Origin: Streptomyces sclerotialus
Lineage (GTDB): Bacteria; Actinomycetota; Actinomycetes; Streptomycetales; Streptomycetaceae
DNA length: 64,000 bases
Assembly: GCA_000719105.1 (NCBI GenBank)
Contig: JODX01000013.1
Location: 62,001-126,000 of the forward strand
Direction of reading: 5' to 3'
Within the stretch, counting starts at the first letter, position 1. Every line of letters begins with the position of its first letter. Under the pieces are notes generated by a model. That model did no database searches and was not told the DNA's origin. It saw only the letters and a list, made by a program, of their open reading frames with translations. Of this stretch, positions 1-8,412 are shown in pieces. The translations under genes were made by a program, and so were the position numbers.

Positions 1-320
1 ACAGCGGTCAGCTCGAGGCGGCCGCCGCGCTCGGCATCCCCCGGCTGCGGCAGATCCGGCGGATCGTGCTGCCCCAGGCCATGCGGTCGATCCTGCCCAA
101 CGCCGCCAACGAGGTCATCTCGCTGTTCAAGGGCACCTCGATCGTCTCCGTCATGGCCATCGGAGAGCTCTTCTACGAGGTGCAGGTGATCTACGGGCGC
201 AACGGCCGGGTGGTCCCGCTGCTGATGGTGGCCACCGTCTGGTACATCCTCCTGACCAGCGCGCTCTCCGTCATCCAGTACTACGTGGAACGGCACTTCG
301 CGAAGGGGACCACCCGATGA
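1..320 (+). CDS. Amino-acid ABC transporter permease, C-terminal part (5' end outside window)
   Basis: Inner-membrane permease of a polar amino-acid uptake system. The reading frame is open from base 3, so the start lies before the window. The visible part begins with the ATPase-docking EAA loop ([21 protein letters not shown]) and continues with hydrophobic stretches (about [13 protein letters not shown] and [19 protein letters not shown]) before a short basic tail, the usual C-terminus of HisM/GlnP-type permeases. Its stop overlaps the ATPase start by ATGA (317-320), showing translational coupling. Only about 105 residues are visible, so substrate specificity cannot be judged from this piece. 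Confidence 0.9.
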   Translation, partial: SGQLEAAAALGIPRLRQIRRIVLPQAMRSILPNAANEVISLFKGTSIVSVMAIGELFYEVQVIYGRNGRVVPLLMVATVWYILLTSALSVIQYYVERHFAKGTTR

Positions 321-1108
321 GCGTCCATGCGGCGAGCGACCGTCCGGCGAGCGCGATGGTCGAGATCCGGTCCGTCCACAAGAGCTTCGGCGCGCTGCAG
401 GTGCTCAAGGGCGTCGACCTCACGGTGCGCGCCGGCGAGGTCACCGTCGTCCTCGGCCCGTCCGGCTCCGGCAAGTCGACGCTGCTGCGGACCATCAACC
501 ACCTGGAGAAGGTCGACCGGGGGTGGATCAGCGTCGACGGCTCGCTCATCGGGTACCGGCGCGCCGGCGACAAGCTGTACGAGCTGCGCGAACGCGACAT
601 CCTCAAGCAGCGCACACAGATCGGCTTCGTCTTCCAGAACTTCAACCTCTTCCCGCACCTGACCGTGCTGGAGAACATCGTCGAGGCCCCGGTCTCCGCA
701 CTCGGCCGGCCCCGCAAGAACGCCGTCGGGACCGCGCGCGGACTGCTCGCCCGGGTCGGGCTCGCCGACAAGGCCGACGCCTATCCGAGGCAGCTCTCCG
801 GCGGGCAGCAGCAGCGCGTCGCCATCGCCCGCGCGCTCGCCCTGGAGCCGAAGCTGCTGCTCTTCGACGAGCCCACCTCGGCCCTCGACCCCGAACTGGT
901 CGGCGAGGTCCTCGATGTGATCAAGGACCTGGCGGAGCAGGGCACCACCATGATCGTCGTCACGCACGAGATCGGTTTCGCCCGCGAGGTCGCCGACACC
1001 GTGGTCTTCATGGACGACGGCCGCATCGTCGAGCAGGGCACCCCCGCCGACGTACTGGACCGGCCGCGCCACGACCGTACGCGCGCCTTCCTCTCCAAGG
1101 TCCTGTGA
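317..1108 (+). CDS. Polar amino-acid ABC transporter ATP-binding protein
   Basis: 263-residue nucleotide-binding subunit powering the adjacent permease. Walker [10 protein letters not shown] lies at about residues 47-55, the Q-loop in [18 protein letters not shown], the ABC signature [15 protein letters not shown] near 160, Walker [14 protein letters not shown] near 180-192 and the H-loop in VVTHEIGF. The sequence is of the GlnQ/HisP class and normal in length. A family-typical insertion (about residues 80-95) precedes the Q-loop. The ATG overlaps the permease stop. The lipoprotein gene follows after 55 bases, so permease, ATPase and binding protein form one transport operon. Confidence 0.95.
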   Translation: MSVHAASDRPASAMVEIRSVHKSFGALQVLKGVDLTVRAGEVTVVLGPSGSGKSTLLRTINHLEKVDRGWISVDGSLIGYRRAGDKLYELRERDILKQRTQIGFVFQNFNLFPHLTVLENIVEAPVSALGRPRKNAVGTARGLLARVGLADKADAYPRQLSGGQQQRVAIARALALEPKLLLFDEPTSALDPELVGEVLDVIKDLAEQGTTMIVVTHEIGFAREVADTVVFMDDGRIVEQGTPADVLDRPRHDRTRAFLSKVL

Positions 1109-1163
1109 ACCGCTCAGCCGCTCCGGCCCTTCACGCACCGTTCCGAGCAACAGGAGTACATCC

Positions 1164-2144
1164 GTGATCTCCCGCCGTGCCCTCGCCACCGCCCTCGCCG
1201 CCCTCGTCGCCGCGCCCCTGCTCGCCGCCTGCGGAGGTGACAGCGACGCGGCCACCGGAACGGGCTCGTCCGGCAAGGGCGAGGAGCGCGTGGGCGGCAT
1301 CAACATCGGCCCCGACCAGGACCGTGTCCGGGGGAAGAAGGCCGACGGGATCGCCGCCCTGGTGCCTGCCGCGATCCGGGAGCGCGGCACGCTGAGACTC
1401 GGTCAGAGTGCCGACGCCTCGCCGCCGCTCGGGTTCTACGCCACCGACGACAAGACCCGAATCGGCTCCGAGATCGACCTCGCCACCCTGGTCGCCGACA
1501 CCCTCGGGCTGAAGCTCGTCAACGAGGAGGTCTCCTGGGAGAACCTCTTCGTCGGCCTCGACAGCGGCAAGTTCGACGCCGTCTTCTCCAACGTCACCGT
1601 CACCGAGGAACGCAAGGAGAAGTACGACTTCGCGACCTACCGGCTCGACAACATCGCCTTCGAGGCCAAGAAGGGCGCCGGGTGGAAGGTCGACGGGCCC
1701 GAGGACGTGGCGGGGAAGACCGTCGCCGTGTCCTCCGGCACCAACCAGGAGAAGATCCTCGTCGACTGGAGCGAGGCCAACGAGAGGGCCGGCCGCAAGC
1801 CGGTCACGATCAAGTACTTCCAGAAGGACACCGACTACTACCTGGCGCTCCAGTCCGGGCGCATCGACGCCTATCTCGGTCCCAGCCCCTCCTCCGCCTA
1901 CCACGTGGCGACGTCCGGCCAGACGGAGATCATCGGCACCCTCTCCGGCGCCGGTGACGAGCTCCAGGGCAAGATCGCCGCGACCACGAAGAAGGACAGC
2001 GGACTCGTCAAGGCCTACGCCGCCGCGATCGACCACGTGATCGAGGACGGCAGTTACGAGCGCGTCCTGAAGCGGTGGGGGCTGGAAGGCGAGGCCGTGG
2101 ACAAGTCGGAGATCAACCCGCCCGGGCTGCCCAAGACCCAGTGA
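1164..2144 (+). CDS. ABC transporter substrate-binding lipoprotein (amino-acid type)
   Basis: 326-residue extracytoplasmic solute receptor. The GTG start is chosen because AGGAG (1152-1156) lies 7 bases upstream and a lipoprotein signal peptide follows at once: basic N-terminus, alanine/leucine core and the lipobox LLAAC near residue 22. The mature part has the SBP_bac_3 pattern: RLGQSADASPPLGFY opening the first lobe, GSEIDLATLVADTLGLKL, and the hinge region FDAVFSNVTVTEERKEKYDF. It is the third gene of the transporter operon. The ligand is not determinable by eye. The downstream monooxygenase hints at a modified amino acid or sulfur compound, which is inference only. Confidence 0.93.
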   Translation: MISRRALATALAALVAAPLLAACGGDSDAATGTGSSGKGEERVGGINIGPDQDRVRGKKADGIAALVPAAIRERGTLRLGQSADASPPLGFYATDDKTRIGSEIDLATLVADTLGLKLVNEEVSWENLFVGLDSGKFDAVFSNVTVTEERKEKYDFATYRLDNIAFEAKKGAGWKVDGPEDVAGKTVAVSSGTNQEKILVDWSEANERAGRKPVTIKYFQKDTDYYLALQSGRIDAYLGPSPSSAYHVATSGQTEIIGTLSGAGDELQGKIAATTKKDSGLVKAYAAAIDHVIEDGSYERVLKRWGLEGEAVDKSEINPPGLPKTQ

Positions 2145-2154
2145 CCGTGATCCG

Positions 2155-2214
2155 CCTTCGCCTCCGCCCTTCGGCAGGTCCGGACGCCCGGCCTGCCGGG
2201 AGCGGAGGCGAAGG
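2155..2214 (+). terminator. Long hairpin between binding-protein and monooxygenase genes
   Basis: Perfect 13-bp arms CCTTCGCCTCCGC (2155-2167) and GCGGAGGCGAAGG (2202-2214) enclose a second small hairpin, CGGCAGG...CCTGCCG. No T-run follows, as is common in Streptomyces. It may end the transporter transcript, attenuate read-through into the next gene, or stabilise the upstream mRNA. Confidence 0.6.
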
Positions 2215-2239
2215 TGGCCGACGAAAGGTTTCCCCTCTC

Positions 2240-3304
2240 ATGACCGCACCGCACGGCCGGGGACTGCTGCACCTGGCCGCCGCCGTCGACCAGCGGGCGG
2301 CGTACGGCGCCGGGCCGTACGTCGAGTCGGCGCGGCTGGCCGAGCGCGGCGCGCTGGACTTCGTGACCCTCCACGACTCCGCGCGCCCCGGCCCGGACGC
2401 GCTCGCCGTACTGTCCCGGGTCGCGCCCGCCACCGCCCGGATCGGCCTGGTACCGACCGTGACCACCACACACACCGAGCCCTTCCACGTCCAGGCGGCC
2501 GTGGCGACCCTGGACCGGGTCAGCCGCGGCCGGGCCGGCTGGCGGATCGACGTGTCGGCCACCGAGGGCGAGGCACGGCTCTCCGGGCGCCGGCACGCGG
2601 CCGCGGCGGACGCCCTGTGGCGGGAGGCCGGCGAGGTCGCCGACGCCGCCGCCCGGCTCTGGGACAGCCGGGAGGACGACGCGGAGATACGAGACGTGGC
2701 GACCGGCCGGTTCACCGACCGGGACAAGCTGCACCACGTCGACTTCGCGGGCGGCACCTTCCGGGTGAAGGGGCCCTCGACCGTGCCGAGGCCGCCGCAG
2801 GGCCACCCCGTCCGCGTCGTCGACGCCACCGACCGGCACGCCCGGTACACCGCCGCCCGGTACGCGGACGTGGCGCTCGTGCAGGCCGACGGGCCCGCCC
2901 GCGCCGGTGCCGTACGGACCGAACTGCGGTCCGCCGCGGCCGCGTCCGGGCGCGACCCCGGCACGCTGCGGGTGCTCGCCCACCTCACCGTCGACCTCGG
3001 TGACGGTGAGCACGCGGCCGATCCGGGCCACGGCGGGGGCGGGCCCCGGCAGACCGCGCACGGGCCGCTGTACCGGGGCGGCCCCGTCGACCTGGCCCAG
3101 CTGATCACCGCCTGGCACCGGGCCGGCGTCGTCGACGGCTTCCACCTGGTCCCCGCCGAGCCGCACCGCGACCTGGAGCGGCTCGTCAACGGGACGGTGG
3201 CGCTGCTCCAGCACCGTGGCCTGTTCCGCACCTTCTATCCGGGCCGCACGCTGCGGGAACACCTCGGACTGCCCGACCCGGCGCGGCTCGTGCGGGAGGA
3301 CTGA
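2240..3304 (+). CDS. LLM-class flavin-dependent oxidoreductase (luciferase-like)
   Basis: 354 residues, similar to bacterial luciferase-like monooxygenases that use F420 or reduced FMN. The start [18 protein letters not shown] is preferred because it opens directly with the first barrel strand; the frame is open upstream but overlaps the hairpin. Recognisable features are the sulfonate-monooxygenase/NtaA-like segment [26 protein letters not shown], the later [18 protein letters not shown] and the C-terminal [38 protein letters not shown], which closes the barrel in the NtaA/SsuD group. Lying behind an amino-acid transporter, it may oxidise the imported compound, for example in sulfur scavenging. 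Substrate unproven. Confidence 0.85.
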   Translation: MTAPHGRGLLHLAAAVDQRAAYGAGPYVESARLAERGALDFVTLHDSARPGPDALAVLSRVAPATARIGLVPTVTTTHTEPFHVQAAVATLDRVSRGRAGWRIDVSATEGEARLSGRRHAAAADALWREAGEVADAAARLWDSREDDAEIRDVATGRFTDRDKLHHVDFAGGTFRVKGPSTVPRPPQGHPVRVVDATDRHARYTAARYADVALVQADGPARAGAVRTELRSAAAASGRDPGTLRVLAHLTVDLGDGEHAADPGHGGGGPRQTAHGPLYRGGPVDLAQLITAWHRAGVVDGFHLVPAEPHRDLERLVNGTVALLQHRGLFRTFYPGRTLREHLGLPDPARLVRED

Positions 3305-3687
3305 GCGCCGGGCACCGCGAACCCGTGGCCGGGCGGGGGATGCGGATGCCGCCGGGCGGGACGGCGAGAGCGCAATCCGCGCCGATCCGTCCCGGGCCCG
3401 GGCATTCCGCGTCGACCGCCGCAAAGGCAGCACTCCGGTCGCCCCGAGGCGGCGCACAAAATCTTCACATGTCCGTGGGGAGATCATTACCCGCTGGTGG
3501 CGGGCCGGTTGTCTGCGGTCCGGCCGAAAGACCCCCTTGCGTGGCTCGGTCATGCGGCCGAATACTCCCCCACAGCGCCTTGTCAGGGGCACGGCGTGTT
3601 CGTAATCCGAACACGTCCCTTGACTCGCGCCTCACGGGCCCCACCCCACACAGCGGGCCCCCGACTTCCCTCAGGAGGGAACGAACA
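3305..3687. other. Intergenic region upstream of first protease
   Basis: About 380 bases without a convincing gene. It holds the protease promoter region: a perfect inverted repeat (listed separately), a TTGACT -35-like hexamer at 3620-3625 without a good -10 partner, and the strong ribosome site AGGAGG at 3673-3678. Confidence 0.6.
3595..3615. promoter_or_regulatory. Perfect 8-bp inverted repeat upstream of protease gene
   Basis: CGTGTTCG, 5-base spacer TAATC, then CGAACACG. It lies 73 bases before the protease start and just before a TTGACT hexamer, so it could be a repressor or activator site for extracellular protease expression. No cognate regulator is evident nearby. Confidence 0.4.
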
Positions 3688-4593
3688 GTGAGGACCCAGC
3701 GCACCACCCCCCGTAGCGGCGTTGCGAGACGGACCCGGCTGATCGCCGTGGCCGCCGGACTCGTGGCCGCGGCTGCCGTCGCAGTCCCCAACGCCAACGC
3801 GAGCGACGCGCAGACCTTCAGCACGACCGAGCTCAAGCAGGCCAGCTCCTCCATACTCCAGGCCGATGTGCCGGGCACCGCCTGGGCGGTCGACCAGAAG
3901 ACCGGCAAGGTCCTCCTCACCGTCGACAGCACCGTCTCCGAGGCGGAACTCGCGAAGATCCAGAAGGCGGCCGGCGACAACGCCGGCGCTCTTGAGGTGA
4001 AGCACACCCCGGGCAAGTTCAGCAAGCTCATCCAGGGCGGCGACGCCATCTACTCCGGCAGCGGGCGCTGCTCCCTCGGCTTCAACGTCCGCAGCACCAG
4101 CGGGGTCGACTACTTCCTGACCGCCGGGCACTGCACCTCCGGCTCGGGCACCTGGTACGGCAACTCCAGCCGCACCACGGTCCTGGGCCCGGCGGCCGGT
4201 ACGAGCTTCCCGGGCAACGACTACGGAATCGTCCGGTACAGCAACACGTCCATCGCCAAGCCGGGCACCGCCAACGGTGTCGACATCACGCGCGCGGCGA
4301 CCCCGTCGGTGGGCACCACCGTCATCCGCGACGGTTCCACCACGGGCACCCACAGCGGCCGGGTCACCGCCCTCAACGCCACGGTCAACTACGGCAGCGG
4401 CCAGGTCGTCTCCGGCCTGATCCAGACCACGGTCTGCGCCGAGCCCGGTGACTCCGGCGGCCCGCTCTACGGCAGCAACGGCACCGCCTACGGCCTGACC
4501 TCCGGCGGCAGCGGCAACTGCTCCTCCGGCGGTACGACGTTCTTCCAGCCGGTCACCGAGGCCCTGAGCGCCTACGGCGTCAACCTCACCTGA
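3688..4593 (+). CDS. Secreted streptogrisin-type serine protease (S1 family, alpha-lytic-like)
   Basis: 301-residue preproprotease. GTG start with AGGAGG 9 bases upstream. Order: Sec/Tat-like signal ([26 protein letters not shown] region, to about residue 38), an inhibitory pro-segment (about 40-115, with [20 protein letters not shown]), then the chymotrypsin-fold domain starting near GGDAIYSG. The catalytic triad is visible: His148 in TAGHC, Asp178 in NDYGIV and Ser256 in EPGDSGGP. Disulfide cysteines flank the His loop and the C-terminal CSSGG loop. It resembles streptogrisins A/B and acts outside the cell in protein degradation. A related protease lies at 5973-7055. Confidence 0.93.
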   Translation: MRTQRTTPRSGVARRTRLIAVAAGLVAAAAVAVPNANASDAQTFSTTELKQASSSILQADVPGTAWAVDQKTGKVLLTVDSTVSEAELAKIQKAAGDNAGALEVKHTPGKFSKLIQGGDAIYSGSGRCSLGFNVRSTSGVDYFLTAGHCTSGSGTWYGNSSRTTVLGPAAGTSFPGNDYGIVRYSNTSIAKPGTANGVDITRAATPSVGTTVIRDGSTTGTHSGRVTALNATVNYGSGQVVSGLIQTTVCAEPGDSGGPLYGSNGTAYGLTSGGSGNCSSGGTTFFQPVTEALSAYGVNLT

Positions 4594-4654
4594 CCGACCG
4601 TGCCGGCTCCCCCGGCACACCCGCACCACTGCCACTGGACTGCAGCCAGCAGCA

Positions 4655-4694
4655 GGCGAGCCCCCGCACGGTGCATGCCGCGCGGGGGCTCGCC
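4655..4694 (+). terminator. Hairpin terminator after first protease
   Basis: Perfect 13-bp stem GGCGAGCCCCCGC (4655-4667) with GCGGGGGCTCGCC (4682-4694) and a 14-base loop, 62 bases after the protease stop. Typical Streptomyces terminator lacking a U-tract. Confidence 0.75.
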
Positions 4695-4770
4695 CCGTCC
4701 GTGTGCCGGGGTTACCGTCGAAGGGCACATGCGGCAGTACGGGTGCGATGCGCGACCCCGGGGGGCCGAC

Positions 4771-5613
4771 ATGGTCGAGGAGCTGGTGACGGCCGGAGTT
4801 GCCCTGGCGTCCGTCGGCACGGTGTACCTGATGTCGGCGGCGCGCGTGGTGAAGCAGTACGAGCGGGGGGTGGTGTTCCGCCTCGGGCGGTTGCTGCCGA
4901 AGGTGCGCGGGCCGGGGTTCACCATGATCGTCCCCTTCGTCGACCACCTGCAGAAGGTCAACATGCAGATCGTGACGCTGCCGGTCCCTGCGCAGGAGGG
5001 CATCACCCGGGACAACGTCACGGTGCGGGTGGACGCCGTCGTCTACTTCCGGGTGACCGCGCCGGCCGACGCGGTCGTCCGGGTCGAGGACTACCGGTTC
5101 GCCGTCTCGCAGATGGCGCAGACCTCGCTGCGCTCCATCATCGGCAAGAGCGAGCTCGACGACCTGCTCTCCAACCGGGAGAAGCTCAACCAAGGGCTGG
5201 AGCTGATGATCGACAGCCCGGCCGTGGAGTGGGGCGTGGCCATCGACCGGGTGGAGATCAAGGACGTGTCGCTGCCCGAGACCATGAAGCGGTCCATGGC
5301 CCGGCAGGCCGAGGCCGACCGCGAGCGGCGGGCGCGGGTCATCAACGCCGACGCCGAACTCCAGGCGTCCAAGAAGCTCGCCGAGGCGGCCCAGCAGATG
5401 GCCGAGACGCCGTCGGCGCTCCAGCTCCGGCTGCTGCAGACGGTGGTGGCGGTCGCCGCCGAGAAGAACTCCACGCTCGTCCTGCCGTTCCCGGTGGAGC
5501 TGCTGCGGTTTCTGGAGCGGGCCCAGCAGCCGGAAGCCGTGCCGCCGCCCGGAGAGACACCTCCTGTGACCGCGGTGGCGGAGCGGCCGGAGCGGCCGGA
5601 GCGGCCGCAATAG
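4771..5613 (+). CDS. Slipin/stomatin-like SPFH-domain membrane protein
   Basis: 280 residues. A short N-terminal membrane segment (VTAGVALASVGTVYLMSAARVV) is followed by the SPFH/prohibitin-homology domain: KQYERGVVFRLGRLLPKVRGPGFTMIVPFVDHLQKVNMQ, then RDNVTVRVDAVVYFRV, SQMAQTSLRSIIGKSELDDLLSNREKLN and WGVAIDRVEIKDVSLPETMKRSMARQAEADRERRARV. A charged coiled-coil tail and a proline-rich end with a PERPERPERPQ micro-repeat close it. Slipins form oligomeric membrane scaffolds, often with an NfeD protease partner; none is seen here. ATG at 4771 is used because upstream in-frame sequence overlaps the terminator hairpin. Confidence 0.9.
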   Translation: MVEELVTAGVALASVGTVYLMSAARVVKQYERGVVFRLGRLLPKVRGPGFTMIVPFVDHLQKVNMQIVTLPVPAQEGITRDNVTVRVDAVVYFRVTAPADAVVRVEDYRFAVSQMAQTSLRSIIGKSELDDLLSNREKLNQGLELMIDSPAVEWGVAIDRVEIKDVSLPETMKRSMARQAEADRERRARVINADAELQASKKLAEAAQQMAETPSALQLRLLQTVVAVAAEKNSTLVLPFPVELLRFLERAQQPEAVPPPGETPPVTAVAERPERPERPQ

Positions 5614-5972
5614 CCGGCCGAGTCCCGCGCGCACCCGGCCTCCGATGGGGCGATATCCAGACAGGACTAGACCTCACCGGTTGCCGAGGGCATTGCCGCA
5701 GCGGGTGTTTGCAAGGGTGATCCGGATGAGGTGATTCCGGGCGGTAACGCCTCAGGGGGCGCGCGCCCCGGAGACTTCGGTGAACTGGTGCGCGGCCTGA
5801 AGTCGACCTTGTGTGCTCCCTGTGCCCCTCGGAATAGTGGGCGCCGCACAGTTGGCATGGACGCGGCTTTTCGGCCTGTCCTTTCCGGCCTGTCGCCTCC
5901 GTGTCCGTACACCTTCCGGCCGCAGGGGGTCCCCACGCCCTTCTCGGCCGACCCCCCACAGGAGGACGTGAG
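5614..5972. other. Intergenic region before second protease
   Basis: About 360 bases with no convincing gene; an 81-codon plus-strand frame here has no family features. The only clear signal is the ribosome site GGAGG at 5961-5965. Confidence 0.5.
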
Positions 5973-7055
5973 TTGAAGCACCGACGCATATCCGGACGGC
6001 GTGCCGTCATGACGGGCGCGGGCATCGCCGCGCTGGTCGCCACAGGAGTCACCTTCCAGACTGCGAACGCCGGCGAGGCCGGGCCCGCCCCCGAGCTGCG
6101 GACCCTCTCGGCCGGCGCGGCCGGAAAGCTCGCCTCGGCCCTCGGTCGTGACCTGGGCACCGACGCCGCGGGGACGTACTACGACGCGCGGAACGAGCAG
6201 CTCGTGGTGAACGTGCTCGACGAGACGGCCGCCGGCACCGTCCGGGAGGCCGGCGCCCGGGCGAGAGTCGTGGAGCACTCCCTCGCCGAGCTGGCGAGCG
6301 CGCGTACGACGCTCCGGCGGGACGCCGCCGTCCCCGGCACCTCGTGGGCGACCGACCCGCGGACCAACAAGGTCGTCGTCACCGCGGACCGCACGGTCTC
6401 CGCCGCCGAGTACGCCCGGCTCGCCGAGGTGGTCGACGGGCTCGGCGCCAAGGCCGAACTGCGGCGCACCAAGGGCGAGTTCAAGACCTTCTTCGCGGGC
6501 GGCGACGCCATCACGGGCGGGGGCGGCCGCTGCTCCGTCGGCTTCAACGTGGTCAAGGACGGCGAGCCGTACTTCCTGACCGCGGGCCACTGCACCGAGG
6601 CCGCCACCACCTGGTCCGACACGGGCGGCCGGCAGATCGGCACCGGCGCGGGGTCCAGCTTCCCCGGCAACGACTACGGCCTGGTGAAGTACGCCGCCGG
6701 CGTCGACCACCCGAGCGAGGTCGACCTCTACGACGGCTCCGCGCAGACCATCACCGGAGCGGGCGGGGCGACCGTCGGCATGCGGGTCACCCGCAGCGGT
6801 TCGACGACGCAGGTCCACAGCGGCACCGTCACCGGCCTGGACGCCACCGTGAACTACGGCAACGGCGACGTCGTCAGCGGTCTCGTCCGGACGGACGTCT
6901 GCGCCGAGCCCGGGGACAGCGGCGGGCCCCTCTTCTCGGGTGCCACCGCCATCGGCCTCACGTCGGGCGGCAGCGGCGACTGCTCCTCGGGCGGGGAGAC
7001 CTTCTTCCAGCCGGTCACCGAGGCGCTCTCGGCCTTCGGCGCCCGGATCGGCTGA
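5973..7055 (+). CDS. Secreted streptogrisin-type serine protease with long pro-region
   Basis: 360-residue preproprotease of family S1 (streptogrisin C/D, SAM-P20-like). The TTG start at 5973 gives a signal peptide with a basic head ([11 protein letters not shown]), hydrophobic core and ANAG cleavage region; GGAGG lies 7 bases upstream. The pro-region (about 30-165) is longer than in the neighbouring protease and includes an alpha-lytic-type prodomain ([24 protein letters not shown]). The triad is His206 (TAGHC), Asp234 (NDYGLV) and Ser316 (EPGDSGGP). The mature domain closely resembles the 3688-4593 protease, suggesting gene duplication. ATG at 6009 is an alternative start but would lose the basic head. 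Confidence 0.92.
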   Translation: MKHRRISGRRAVMTGAGIAALVATGVTFQTANAGEAGPAPELRTLSAGAAGKLASALGRDLGTDAAGTYYDARNEQLVVNVLDETAAGTVREAGARARVVEHSLAELASARTTLRRDAAVPGTSWATDPRTNKVVVTADRTVSAAEYARLAEVVDGLGAKAELRRTKGEFKTFFAGGDAITGGGGRCSVGFNVVKDGEPYFLTAGHCTEAATTWSDTGGRQIGTGAGSSFPGNDYGLVKYAAGVDHPSEVDLYDGSAQTITGAGGATVGMRVTRSGSTTQVHSGTVTGLDATVNYGNGDVVSGLVRTDVCAEPGDSGGPLFSGATAIGLTSGGSGDCSSGGETFFQPVTEALSAFGARIG

Positions 7056-7120
7056 TCGGTTCGGCCGGCCGGCCTGCCGGTCGGCCGAGGGAGGGCGGCC
7101 CCGGCGCCGGGGCCGGAACG

Positions 7121-7160
7121 ACGCGGGTCCCGCCCGGTGCGTCCGGGGCGGGACCCGCGT
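7121..7160. terminator. Bidirectional hairpin terminator
   Basis: Perfect 15-bp stem: ACGCGGGTCCCGCCC (7121-7135) pairs with GGGCGGGACCCGCGT (7146-7160) around a 10-base loop. It sits between two convergent genes and can serve both. Confidence 0.85.
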
Positions 7161-7173
7161 CCGCCGTGTGCCG

Positions 7174-8265
7174 TCACGGGGCCATGACGGGGCGTCCGGC
7201 CCCGGTCCCGCCCCCGGTCCGCCTCGTACGCAGCGCCGCCGCCACCAGGGTGACGGCGGTCCCGGCGACCGCCCAGGCCGAGAGCACCAGCAGCGCGGCG
7301 GTCACGTCGTTGCCCCGGAAGTACGCGATCGAGCGGGCGGCCCAGGTGCCCGCGCCCGGCGGCAGGGCCGGACCGATCGCCGCCCAGAACGGCGGCAGCA
7401 TCGGCAGCGGGAAGGCACCGCCCGCGCTCGGATTGCCCGCGATCACCACCAGCAGGATCGCCAGACCGATGCCGACGATCCCGAAGAGCCCCTGGAGCGC
7501 GAGCGTGGCCGCCCCCACCGCGAAGGTGATCAGCGCGCCGAGCCCCCACAGGGCCGCCACGCTCCCCGGCAGGGCGCCGAGCACGGGCCCCACGATCACC
7601 GCGCCGCCGAGCCCGCCCGCGATCGCGACCAGCGCCATCGCCGCGAGCCGGATCAGCGCCCGCCGCGGGTTCGGGGGCCGCATCCCCGTACTGATCGCCA
7701 GGATCGAGGCGCACAGATAGCCGCCCACGCACCAGCCGACGACCAGGTAGAACGACGAGAGCCCGTCGAAGTCCCGCGCGGAGGCCGGGGCCACGTCGAC
7801 CGTCCGCACCGTGCGCCCGCGATTCTGGTCCAGCGTGGTCACGAGCGACTCGAGGGTGCTGGCGAGGGCCGTGCCGCCGCCGGAGGCGACCAGCAGCGTG
7901 TCGACGGTGCCGGCCGGGTCGAGCACCAGCGCGCCGTCGAGGTCCCGGTCCAGGATCCGCCGGCGGGCCGTGGCCTCGTCCTCGACCGTGCGCGGGTCCA
8001 GCGGTGAGCCCGGGATCCGCGCCAGGCGGCGGGCCGTCGCCTGCCCGGACGCGGGGGCGTCCGGCGCGACCACGCCGAACGGCACGTCCCGGGGCCGCGG
8101 ATCGTGCAGGGCCCCCACGTAGGAGGCGATGAAGAGCAGCTGGAGGGCGAGGACCGCGAGGACGAGCAGAGTGGCGCGCGGGGTGACCGCGTCCCGCAGC
8201 TCACCGGCGAGGGAGCCGCGGGCGTGAGGGCTGCCGGCGGGAGGAGTCGCGGCTGTCCGTGTCAT
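7174..8265 (-). CDS. DUF3533/ABC-2-permease-like membrane protein
   Basis: 363 residues. One N-terminal transmembrane helix (ATLLVLAVLALQLLFIASYVGAL) is followed by an extracytoplasmic domain of about 140 residues (with VPFGVVAPDAPASGQATARRL and a GALVLDP strand) and then five to six C-terminal helices. This is the layout of ABC-2 and SNG1/DUF3533 proteins, related to YhgE/Pip membrane proteins. Such proteins are proposed to export small or lipophilic compounds, but no substrate is known here. It is divergent from dnaE2, with 147 bases between the starts. The repeated GTTCG-rich sequence there might bind a local regulator. Confidence 0.75.
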   Translation of the reverse strand: MTRTAATPPAGSPHARGSLAGELRDAVTPRATLLVLAVLALQLLFIASYVGALHDPRPRDVPFGVVAPDAPASGQATARRLARIPGSPLDPRTVEDEATARRRILDRDLDGALVLDPAGTVDTLLVASGGGTALASTLESLVTTLDQNRGRTVRTVDVAPASARDFDGLSSFYLVVGWCVGGYLCASILAISTGMRPPNPRRALIRLAAMALVAIAGGLGGAVIVGPVLGALPGSVAALWGLGALITFAVGAATLALQGLFGIVGIGLAILLVVIAGNPSAGGAFPLPMLPPFWAAIGPALPPGAGTWAARSIAYFRGNDVTAALLVLSAWAVAGTAVTLVAAALRTRRTGGGTGAGRPVMAP

Positions 8266-8368
8266 GTCCCCACGCTCCGGTGCGCCCGGTGTTTCCGCAG
8301 GTGGGGCGGGTCCGAACGGATGTCGTACGTTCGTTCGATAATGGGAGTATGGTGAGGGAGGGGAAGCT

Positions 8369-8384
8369 GTGAACTAGCGTTCGA
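8369..8384 (+). promoter_or_regulatory. Candidate LexA (SOS) box upstream of dnaE2
   Basis: GTGAAC-TAGC-GTTCGA fits the actinobacterial SOS box TCGAAC-N4-GTTCGA with a perfect right arm and 4 of 6 matches in the left arm. It lies 28 bases before the dnaE2 start, overlapping the likely promoter. LexA control of dnaE2 is established in actinobacteria; use of this particular site is inferred. Confidence 0.65.
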
Positions 8385-8412
8385 TTAGGTACGGAGAAGT
8401 GCGGAGGTGCGT

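Noticed and set aside
281..1390. Long minus-strand frames opposite the ABC transporter genes, and similar long antisense frames throughout the window
   Set aside because: High third-position GC opens antisense frames. The plus-strand proteins show clear motifs, and the antisense ones are low-complexity Arg/Gly/Pro sequence.
5731..5976. 81-codon frame before the second protease
   Set aside because: No ribosome site, no family features, and it overlaps the protease ribosome site and signal region.
8309..8335. GAAC...GTTCG repeat upstream of the candidate LexA box as a second SOS site
   Set aside because: The distance between the half-sites is far larger than the 4 bases required.
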